DNA from: Flavobacteriaceae bacterium
Lineage (GTDB): Bacteria; Bacteroidota; Bacteroidia; Flavobacteriales; Flavobacteriaceae
Length of the DNA: 33,008 bases
Assembly: GCA_021647835.1 (NCBI GenBank)
Contig: JAKITY010000008.1
Location: forward strand, 1-33,008
Direction: 5' to 3'
Part shown: piece by piece, positions 1-5,798 of the stretch
Layout: the number at the start of each line of letters is the position of its first letter
Numbering within the stretch: the stretch's first letter is position 1
The notes under the pieces: model-generated
Told to the model about the DNA's origin: nothing
Databases searched by the model: none
What the model saw: the letters and a program-made list of their open reading frames with translations, nothing else
Translations under genes and position numbers: made by a program

Positions 1-78
1 ATTTTAGACATAGACTAGATTTTAGAACCCCGATTTTTAAGGATTACTATCCTTTTCGGGGTTTTATTTGTCTAAAAT
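1..78. terminator. Nested inverted repeat with GC-rich terminator hairpin
   Basis: A 7-bp stem, AACCCCG (26-32) with CGGGGTT (57-63), runs into TTTTATTTG on the plus strand, as in a rho-independent terminator. Outside it, ATTTTAGACA (1-10) is perfectly complementary to TGTCTAAAAT (69-78), so the whole 78 bp can fold as one nested structure. It probably ends a plus-strand transcript entering from the left, and could act in both directions because the minus-strand DUF2752 operon ends nearby. Confidence 0.6.
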
Positions 79-140
79 ACAACTTATTTGACTGATATGC
101 AAGTGCTTGTGTAGTTGTGAAAGTGCCTAACTAGATATCA

Positions 141-530
141 TTATTTAGGCGCCAAGATTGTAAAAGGATATACAGGAATATTTCTAAGAAACCAAAAGAC
201 AATAACAAGCATCAATATGATAATTGGTGCTTTTTTTTGTGATAAAATACTCTTAAATTTTTTGCTAAATAAGAAGTTGATAGCAAAAATAGAATAATGA
301 TAAACACCTAAAATAATTCCTGCTAAAAAAAGAATGTTGTATTGAATTACTTCCTTAAAATTAAGATGCAACAAACTATGAAAAGCACGTTGACTTCCGC
401 ATCCAGGACAATAAACTCCTGTAGTTGTGTATAGCGGACACTTTAGGAAAAATGTAGAACGATTAAAATAAAAATAAAGGATTGCTATTATCATTCCGAT
501 AAATAGCAATCCAATAGTTTTGAGTTTCAT
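141..530 (-). CDS. DUF2752 family small membrane protein
   Basis: A 129-aa integral membrane protein with about three hydrophobic segments. It carries the DUF2752 hallmark CPGCGSQRA, a CxxCG-x-QR motif just after the first membrane segment. The function of DUF2752 is not established, although the paired cysteines suggest metal or redox chemistry. I start it at the ATG at 528-530 (MKLKTIG), 7 nt after the stop of the upstream CCC-motif gene and preceded by AAGG. A longer start at 560 would overlap that gene. It is the last gene of a four-gene minus-strand run. Confidence 0.85.
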   Translation of the reverse strand: MKLKTIGLLFIGMIIAILYFYFNRSTFFLKCPLYTTTGVYCPGCGSQRAFHSLLHLNFKEVIQYNILFLAGIILGVYHYSIFAINFLFSKKFKSILSQKKAPIIILMLVIVFWFLRNIPVYPFTILAPK

Positions 531-537
531 TACCTTA

Positions 538-870
538 TTACTGATTTTGCATTTGCTCAATCATTTGTTTTTGTTGCTCAATCATTTCAAAAATTCCACC
601 AGAATTTGAAATCATATAAATTAGGTAAATAGTGAATAATGCACCAAGAACCAAACCAATAATTGAGGTAATTCTTCCAGCTTCAACATTCCCTAATCCG
701 TTGTATTGCTCAGGGTTTTCATCATGAGTTGCTTTTGCTTTTTTAGCCATATTCAATCCAATAAATCCAAAGATAACTCCTGGAACTCCGTAACAACAAC
801 AAGCGGTTACAATTGATAAGATTCCCATAACAAGGGCTGTACTGGCATTTGGTAATTTTTGTTTTTCCAT
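538..870 (-). CDS. CCC-motif / DUF4190-like small membrane protein
   Basis: A 110-aa protein with two predicted membrane segments: residues about 11-40, containing the triple cysteine C24-C26 after a GILSI segment, and residues about 67-88. A polar loop separates them and a Gln-rich, probably coiled-coil tail (EQQKQMIEQMQNQ) follows. This layout matches the flavobacterial CCC-motif membrane proteins, which resemble DUF4190 and have no known biochemical role. It lies between two DUF2752 genes with gaps of 7 and 12 nt, so the three are almost certainly co-transcribed and may form one membrane complex (inference). Confidence 0.8.
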   Translation of the reverse strand: MEKQKLPNASTALVMGILSIVTACCCYGVPGVIFGFIGLNMAKKAKATHDENPEQYNGLGNVEAGRITSIIGLVLGALFTIYLIYMISNSGGIFEMIEQQKQMIEQMQNQ

Positions 871-882
871 TTTTAATAAAGT

Positions 883-1176
883 TTAGTGAGTAATTTTTAA
901 TATAAAGTTTGTTAATATAATGATTGTATTCGTAATAAATAAATAGATAAGTATTCTGCCTCCTTTTTTGAAATCAAATTTTAAATGAAATCCAAGAAAC
1001 ACAAACATAATAATAAGCGTATAAATTGCAGGATATATCTGAAACGCTTCAGTAAATTCACCTTTAAATAAATGAATAATAGAGCGTTGCATACCACAGC
1101 CCATACATTCTACGCCAAGACCTTGTTTCCAAGAGCAAGAAAGCATGTTTTCTTCTAAAAACTTAATAATATCCAT
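883..1176 (-). CDS. DUF2752 family small membrane protein
   Basis: A 97-aa protein that is a second, shorter DUF2752 member. Its cysteine motif is CMGCGMQRS, near residues 24-32, and two hydrophobic segments follow (about 45-65 and 74-93). It differs from the copy at 141-530 in having Met for Pro in the motif and only a short amphipathic stretch before it. It sits between the ArsC-like gene (29 nt upstream) and the CCC-motif gene (12 nt downstream). The family's function is unknown. Confidence 0.82.
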   Translation of the reverse strand: MDIIKFLEENMLSCSWKQGLGVECMGCGMQRSIIHLFKGEFTEAFQIYPAIYTLIIMFVFLGFHLKFDFKKGGRILIYLFITNTIIILTNFILKITH

Positions 1177-1205
1177 AGTGCAATTAAGAATACGAATGTA
1201 AGAAA

Positions 1206-1841
1206 TTATATCATTTTACTGATGTATTGAAACAAAAAATTTATTTCAGCAGCAATTATTTGATTGGTTTTTAAGTATTTTTCTGATGTAAAACCAGTAT
1301 TGTCAGATGATTTTGGATCTTCATATTCTAAATGAAAGCGTTGCAAAGCATCCGAAATAAAAGGGCAATTCTCATTTGCTGATGAGCAAGTTGTAATCGC
1401 AATAAATGGTTTTTTGATACTGATGTCGTCATATATTTTTGAAAATCCGATGATTGGTTGTTTCATGTTTTCAAATGAAATTTCATACACAGGATTTGTG
1501 TGTGAAATTTTAGTCAATTTAAATTCAAACCCAACTTCTTGTAAAGTTTTAACTGTATTTCTATGAAATGCAGTTGCTTCTGTTCCTCCAGAAAAAGATT
1601 TAATATTTTTTAGATTGTAGCAGTTAATAGCATAATGCGCCCAAACTTGTGCTAATTGGCTTCTCCTCGAATTGTGAGTGCAGATAAAATTTAGATTTAC
1701 ACTATTTGATTTTTTAATTTCTGATGCAATAAATTCAGCAATTGAAATTAATAATCCTTTTCGTTTCTCAGTGATTTCTACTTTTTTCGAAGCATCAGTA
1801 AAGAAAAGTTTGGTTTTTATAGGATTAGTTTCTTGAGCCAT
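1206..1841 (-). CDS. Low-molecular-weight phosphatase / arsenate-reductase-like protein
   Basis: A 211-aa protein of the low-molecular-weight tyrosine phosphatase fold. The P-loop is C54-THNSR-R60 (Cys-x5-Arg), and the general-acid region is E174-D175-P176. It also has C152 and C159 in TCSSANENCP, aligned with the second and third redox cysteines of thioredoxin-coupled ArsC (the Cys82/Cys89 pair in the Staphylococcus/Bacillus enzymes). Family knowledge therefore allows arsenate reduction rather than, or as well as, protein dephosphorylation. No ars transporter or regulator is visible nearby, and about 40 extra N-terminal residues precede the core. It heads the cluster with the DUF2752/CCC genes. 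Confidence 0.82.
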   Translation of the reverse strand: MAQETNPIKTKLFFTDASKKVEITEKRKGLLISIAEFIASEIKKSNSVNLNFICTHNSRRSQLAQVWAHYAINCYNLKNIKSFSGGTEATAFHRNTVKTLQEVGFEFKLTKISHTNPVYEISFENMKQPIIGFSKIYDDISIKKPFIAITTCSSANENCPFISDALQRFHLEYEDPKSSDNTGFTSEKYLKTNQIIAAEINFLFQYISKMI

Positions 1842-1884
1842 ATTATTTTTGTGCTAAATTACAAATTAATAAAGTTTTCTTAAA

Positions 1885-2022
1885 CGTCAGTTCGAGTGAT
1901 ATTTTTGATACTGAGCGAAGTCGAAGTAATCAAGAATTTTGTATCGAGAACTTAAAGGACAAATTTACTATTCTCGATACAATTTTTGTTTGTTTCACTC
2001 TCAAAAATCACTTGAATTAACG
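1885..2022. repeat. Intergenic palindromic repeat (REP-like), long form
   Basis: An imperfect palindrome between divergent genes. Outer arms: CGTCAGTTCGAGTGAT (1885-1900) and ATCACTTGAATTAACG (2007-2022). Inner arms: TTGTATCGAGAA (1939-1950) and TTCTCGATACAA (1971-1982), which are exact complements. The piece GAGCGAAGTCGAAG near 1912-1926 recurs with small changes in the repeat at 11857-11913, so the two belong to one dispersed family. No open reading frame or transposase is present. Confidence 0.7.
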
Positions 2023-2045
2023 TAAATTTCCAAAAATTTCAGGAC

Positions 2046-2594
2046 ATGAGTTTTAAAATAGGAGATACCGTTGCAGTTACTGATGATGCCATTAAAGGCA
2101 AAGTTACCGCTGTTGATAACGATGTGATTTCAATTCTTACAGAAGATGATTTTATAATGAAATTCGCTAAAAAAGAGTTGGTTAAGATAGGAGTGGAGCA
2201 ATCTGAAATAGCAAAAACTGTTATTGTATCTGCACATCTTTCTAATAAGGAAGATTATAAAAAAGGTCAAAAACGTATCAAATCAAAAAAGAATAAAGGT
2301 GAAATTCCACCAATGGAAGTAAATTTACACATCGATAAACTCATAAAATCTTCTCGCGGAATGGACAATTACGATATGCTAACCTTACAGATGGATACTG
2401 CCAAGCACAAATTAGAGTTTGCTATCAGAAATAGAATACCAAGAATCGTATTTATTCATGGTGTTGGTGCAGGAGTTTTAAAAACAGAACTCGATTATTT
2501 ATTTAACAACTATAATGTAAAAATTAGCGAAGCATCTTACCAAAAGTACGGAATGGGTGCAACGGAAGTGTATATTTATCAGAGTGTAAAGTGA
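2046..2594 (+). CDS. Smr-domain (MutS2 C-terminal-like) protein
   Basis: A 182-aa soluble protein. The N-terminal ~60 residues form a small beta-rich domain (KIGDTVAVTDD, then KGKVTAV) of the KOW/SH3-like kind often fused to Smr domains in Bacteroidetes. A Lys-rich linker follows (about 75-92). The C-terminal Smr domain has the VNLHID start motif and the HGVGAGVL loop. Smr domains in other proteins are nucleases or nucleic-acid binders; whether this one cuts cannot be told from sequence. It stands alone on the plus strand, downstream of the palindromic repeat. Confidence 0.85.
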   Translation: MSFKIGDTVAVTDDAIKGKVTAVDNDVISILTEDDFIMKFAKKELVKIGVEQSEIAKTVIVSAHLSNKEDYKKGQKRIKSKKNKGEIPPMEVNLHIDKLIKSSRGMDNYDMLTLQMDTAKHKLEFAIRNRIPRIVFIHGVGAGVLKTELDYLFNNYNVKISEASYQKYGMGATEVYIYQSVK

Positions 2595-2606
2595 AATATT
2601 CTTTCT

Positions 2607-2627
2607 ATTCCTGCGAAGGCAAGAATG
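2607..2627. terminator. Short hairpin between convergent genes
   Basis: ATTC-TGC and GCA-GAAT arms around a GAAG-type loop form a compact imperfect stem, 13 nt after the smr stop and just before the 3' end of the minus-strand lipoprotein gene. The motif resembles the CCTGCGAAGGCAGG hairpins scattered through many bacterial genomes. A bidirectional terminator role is plausible, though the U-tract is poor. Confidence 0.4.
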
Positions 2628-2634
2628 ACATTTG

Positions 2635-3141
2635 TTACAAATCAGTTACAAAACTACCAAAATCAGTTTCAGAATAAGTTAAAGATCCATTATCACTTTC
2701 CAACGTTAAATTCTGAAAAGTAATCGTATGGCGATAACCAATTAGAATGTTTGAAGCATCTAATTCTTCAACAGTTTCAATCAAAATTTTGTTACTGTTT
2801 CCAGGAGTTCCTGTCCAATTTGAAAGCACAGTTGGACTTACAGGAGGAATATTTTCACAAAAATAACTTTGAGAAACAGTATCATTAAAAGTTCTATAAA
2901 TCACATTTATAGCACTTATATTTGTAGAAATTACACTTGTAGAAACTTGATTTTGTATTTGAGTTGTCGTTAAAGTAACAATCAAAGCCTCAGTATCACT
3001 CAAACGATATAGCGTATAACTATTATTGTTTACATCGCAATTATATACAGTTTCAGCGAAGTTAAACGCAGGAACATCAAAATTTCCATCATCGCAAGAT
3101 AAAAGAGAGATACAAAAAAGAAGAGCAAGTATTTTTTTCAT
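2635..3141 (-). CDS. Putative lipoprotein, unknown function
   Basis: A 168-aa protein with a lipoprotein signal: a short basic start, a hydrophobic core, and the lipobox SLLSC with the acceptor Cys at residue 16. The mature part is Thr/Ser/Asn-rich and predicted to be mostly beta strand. Two further cysteines (in VYNCDV and YFCENI) could form a disulfide. I do not recognise a family. It is transcribed alone between convergent smr and the divergent cysteine desulfurase gene. Confidence 0.75.
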   Translation of the reverse strand: MKKILALLFCISLLSCDDGNFDVPAFNFAETVYNCDVNNNSYTLYRLSDTEALIVTLTTTQIQNQVSTSVISTNISAINVIYRTFNDTVSQSYFCENIPPVSPTVLSNWTGTPGNSNKILIETVEELDASNILIGYRHTITFQNLTLESDNGSLTYSETDFGSFVTDL

Positions 3142-3222
3142 GGAATAAATTTATAAAGCAAAAATAATCGTTTTGCACTTATTAACGCAAATAGTTCAAA
3201 TTAATTTCAGTTACTTTGTAGT

Positions 3223-4356
3223 ATGAATAAAATTTACTTTGATAACGCTGCAACAACTCAGATAAATTCTGAAGTGATTGGTGCTGTAACTAATTCGATG
3301 CGAACAGTTTATGGAAATCCATCTTCAATACATCAATTTGGTCGTACAGCAAAATCAATGGTAGAAAAAGTTCGTAAAAATATTGCGAACCGATTGAATG
3401 TTTCGGCAAGTGAAATTGTTTTTACTGCTGGCGGAAGTGAAGCCGATAACTTAATTCTACACAATGCAGTTACAAATTTAGATGTTACAAAGATTATTAC
3501 TTCAAAAATTGAACATCACGCCGTTTTGCATACTATTGATAGACTTGAAAAGGAGTACAATATCAAAGTTGAATATGTAAATTTATTTGCTGATGGAACT
3601 ATAGATATAAACGATTTAGAAACTCTTTTAACTGCTGATGATTCTAAAACATTGGTTAGCCTAATGTATGTAAATAATGAAATTGGAAACATATTAGATG
3701 TACAAAAAGTGTCGCAACTCTGTCAAGAAAACAATGTGTTGTTTCATTCAGATTCGGTACAAGCGATAGGACATTATCATATAGATTTACAAGAAATTTC
3801 GATTGATTTTATGGTTGCGAGTGCACATAAATTTCACGGACCAAAAGGTGTTGGTTTTGCCTATTTCAAAAAAGGATTTGGCATCAAACCAATTCTGACA
3901 GGAGGAAATCAAGAACGAGGCGCAAGAGCAGGAACAGAGAATATTCACAGTATTTTAGGGATGGATAAAGCTTTGGAATTGGCATATCAAGAGTTGAATG
4001 AAGATATAACTTATATACAGAGTATAAAAGAATATTTTATTATTCAATTGCAATTAAATTTTCCTGATATTAAATTTAATGGCTCCTTACATCCTAAAAA
4101 AAGTAGTTATGCAATTTTAAATGTGCGTTTCTCAAAACCAAGTGCAATGCTACTATTTACGTTAGATTTAAAAGGAATTGCTGCTTCTGGAGGTTCTGCT
4201 TGTCAAAGTGGAAGCCTTGGAGGTTCTCATGTTCTCAACGCAATTTTATCTGAAGAGGAAGCCAATAAAACATCTGTTCGTTTTTCTTTTTCTAAGTACA
4301 ATACTATAGAAGAAGTTGATGTTGTTATTGCTGTTTTGAAGGATGTTTTGACATAG
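3223..4356 (+). CDS. Cysteine desulfurase (class V aminotransferase, NifS/IscS-like)
   Basis: A 377-aa PLP enzyme, the usual length for the NifS/IscS family, which removes sulfur from L-cysteine for Fe-S clusters and thiolated cofactors. The PLP Schiff-base lysine is K203 in SAHKFHG. H99 in KIEHHAV and D177/Q180 in FHSDSVQ are the ring-stacking and pyridine-contacting positions. The catalytic Cys is C327 in ASGGSACQSG. The N-terminus YFDNAATTQ is canonical. No iscU, sufE or isc regulator lies beside it, so it may serve a tRNA-thiolation or general sulfur-transfer role. I leave the symbol blank because the subtype is uncertain. Confidence 0.93.
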   Translation: MNKIYFDNAATTQINSEVIGAVTNSMRTVYGNPSSIHQFGRTAKSMVEKVRKNIANRLNVSASEIVFTAGGSEADNLILHNAVTNLDVTKIITSKIEHHAVLHTIDRLEKEYNIKVEYVNLFADGTIDINDLETLLTADDSKTLVSLMYVNNEIGNILDVQKVSQLCQENNVLFHSDSVQAIGHYHIDLQEISIDFMVASAHKFHGPKGVGFAYFKKGFGIKPILTGGNQERGARAGTENIHSILGMDKALELAYQELNEDITYIQSIKEYFIIQLQLNFPDIKFNGSLHPKKSSYAILNVRFSKPSAMLLFTLDLKGIAASGGSACQSGSLGGSHVLNAILSEEEANKTSVRFSFSKYNTIEEVDVVIAVLKDVLT

Positions 4357-4362
4357 TTTTAT

Positions 4363-4462
4363 CTTTCCTGCAAGGTTTTAAAACCTTGTAGGTATGAAAT
4401 AGTACACACCTTTCTTTTTAAATAAAACACCTACAAGGTCTCAAAGACCTTGCAAGAGAAAG
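4363..4462. repeat. Intergenic palindrome after the cysteine desulfurase gene
   Basis: Left arm 4363-4393 (CTTTCCTGCAAGG then CCTTGTAGGT) and right arm 4429-4462 (ACCTACAAGG then CCTTGCAAGAGAAAG) are long, nearly complementary inverted repeats. Each arm is itself partly palindromic (AAGGTTTTAAAACCTT on the left). It begins 6 nt after the stop codon and could act as a terminator. It differs in sequence from the repeats at 1885-2022 and 11857-11913. Confidence 0.65.
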
Positions 4463-4480
4463 TAATAAACTCCATTTCTC

Positions 4481-4515
4481 TACGAATTCTAATTAGTTCC
4501 TTACGAATTCTAATT
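4481..4515 (+). promoter_or_regulatory. Perfect 14-bp direct repeat, candidate operator
   Basis: TACGAATTCTAATT occurs at 4481-4494 and again, without mismatch, at 4502-4515: a 21-bp period, i.e. two helical turns on the same DNA face. It ends 28 nt upstream of the -7 box of the next gene, where an activator would sit. LytTR regulators are known to bind direct repeats spaced about two turns apart, and a LytTR regulator is encoded at 8178-8936. The link is inference. Confidence 0.5.
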
Positions 4516-4543
4516 TGCCCAAAATTTTACTGAAGTTCCATAC

Positions 4544-4551
4544 TACTTTTG
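4544..4551 (+). promoter_or_regulatory. Bacteroidetes -7 element ahead of the lipoprotein gene
   Basis: TACTTTTG matches the TAnnTTTG -7 consensus and lies 36 nt before the ATG at 4588. The nearest TTTG (4514-4517) is 26 bp away, too far for a good -33 element, which would fit an activator-dependent promoter served by the adjacent direct repeat. Confidence 0.5.
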
Positions 4552-4587
4552 AGGTGTAATTAATAATAACCTTTAAAATTTAGAATC

Positions 4588-5661
4588 ATGAAAAACGTAA
4601 TTAAATTATCAGTAATGGCAATTGCAATCGCATTTGTAGGATGTAATAAAACATCAGAAAAAAAAGAAACAATAACAACTCCTGTTTTCTCAGAAGTAGC
4701 AACAGTAGCAAGTTCAGCATTAGAAGATGCGAAAGATTTAGGAAGATCGGTCGTTTTTATCACAGGAATTGATACAGGAAGCAAGTCGTATTATTCTGAT
4801 GCAAAAAATTATTTTGAAACCAAGAATAATGAAATCGTAGAAACTGCTTATTCGCTTCAAGAAATTATCCTGTGGCTTAATGTAAATAAAGGAAAACAAC
4901 CTTTCTCTGAAGTACATATTGTAACAAACAATAAAATGAGTCAAGTACAATTAGAAACAACTATAAAAGGAAAGACGTTGAGTTCGTTGTCAATAAAAGA
5001 ATCTGTTGAAAAAGGATTGCTGCCAAAGTTAGATAATGTCTTAAAAAGCGATGCAAAAGTAGTAGTTCACTCTTCAGGATTGGGAAGTAATACTGCCTTA
5101 ATTGATAGTTTTAAGCAAGTATTTTCAACCAATATAAAACCGTCAGTAATTGCATCAGAAAATATAAGTGTTTTTGGCGGCGAATTTACAGAGCACTATT
5201 TAGCAAAGCCTTACTACGGATTTTATCCAACGGCAAATTCTCCTGGAAGAGTTGATTTATCTAAAGAATTTGCAGTAAAATATCCAAATTCTGAAATTGA
5301 TTGGTTGTCTGCAATGAGTAATAAAGAAGAGAGATTTCAAGGAGATGTGTATAGTTACAAGTTTAATGTGCCTGTAAAGTGGGAGATTGCTTATGAAGAA
5401 GATGAAGGAATGCCAAGTTTTTTAACTCTTGAAGATTTGTATTTATTTATGCAAGATAACGACATGATTTCATCAGAATTAAAAGAACTAAATATCCCGA
5501 TTGAGAAATACAGATGGTATCAAACTGTAGAAGGTGATACGCTAGTAATCAAAGGAGTGGCAACTGTAGTGTGCGTGTTAAAGCCACTAATGAGTAGAGC
5601 ATATCCATCAGAATACATAATTCCGAATAGTGATAACTTAAGATTGTATAATAGAATCTAA
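4588..5661 (+). CDS. Putative lipoprotein, unknown function
   Basis: A 357-aa protein with a lipoprotein signal peptide (lipobox AFVGC, acceptor Cys at residue 19) and a short Ser/Thr/Lys linker. A long, apparently globular alpha/beta domain follows. The segments VVFITGID, EVHIVTNN and KVVVHSSGLGSN alternate like the strands of a Rossmann-type or caspase-like sheet, but I see no catalytic His/Cys pair and do not assign a family. It is followed by a terminator and then the sensor/regulator pair. The operator-like direct repeat upstream makes it a candidate target or partner of that system. Confidence 0.75.
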   Translation: MKNVIKLSVMAIAIAFVGCNKTSEKKETITTPVFSEVATVASSALEDAKDLGRSVVFITGIDTGSKSYYSDAKNYFETKNNEIVETAYSLQEIILWLNVNKGKQPFSEVHIVTNNKMSQVQLETTIKGKTLSSLSIKESVEKGLLPKLDNVLKSDAKVVVHSSGLGSNTALIDSFKQVFSTNIKPSVIASENISVFGGEFTEHYLAKPYYGFYPTANSPGRVDLSKEFAVKYPNSEIDWLSAMSNKEERFQGDVYSYKFNVPVKWEIAYEEDEGMPSFLTLEDLYLFMQDNDMISSELKELNIPIEKYRWYQTVEGDTLVIKGVATVVCVLKPLMSRAYPSEYIIPNSDNLRLYNRI

Positions 5662-5680
5662 AGGATTGGTTAGTTGGGTA

Positions 5681-5742
5681 AAACAGGAAAGAGCACGAAA
5701 GATTTTGTTTGAAGTATAAAATCGTCACTCTTTTCTGTTTTT
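5681..5742 (+). terminator. Long hairpin with U-rich end
   Basis: AAACAGGAAAGAG (5682-5694 region) pairs with CTCTTTTCTGTTT (5728-5740) through 13 positions, one of them G-U. An inner GATTTT/AAAATC helix lies within the loop, and the right arm continues into T residues. It begins about 20 nt after the lipoprotein stop and separates that gene from the sensor operon. Confidence 0.6.
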
Positions 5743-5773
5743 ATTTGTGTAATAAATTTCACTATTAAAGAGT

Positions 5774-5781
5774 TATATTTG
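5774..5781 (+). promoter_or_regulatory. Bacteroidetes -7 element ahead of the sensor kinase gene
   Basis: TATATTTG fits TAnnTTTG. Transcription would start near 5788, leaving a very short leader before the ATG at 5799 and excluding the GTG at 5781 as start. No well-spaced TTG -33 element is visible. Confidence 0.4.
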
Positions 5782-5798
5782 TGATAACAATAGTATTT

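Noticed and set aside
531-560. Longer start for the first DUF2752 gene
   Set aside because: It would overlap the CCC-motif gene by 23 nt; the ATG at 530 has an AAGG sequence before it and starts at the membrane segment.
5781-5798. GTG start for the sensor kinase
   Set aside because: It coincides with the end of a -7 element, and the ATG at 5799 starts a clean signal peptide.
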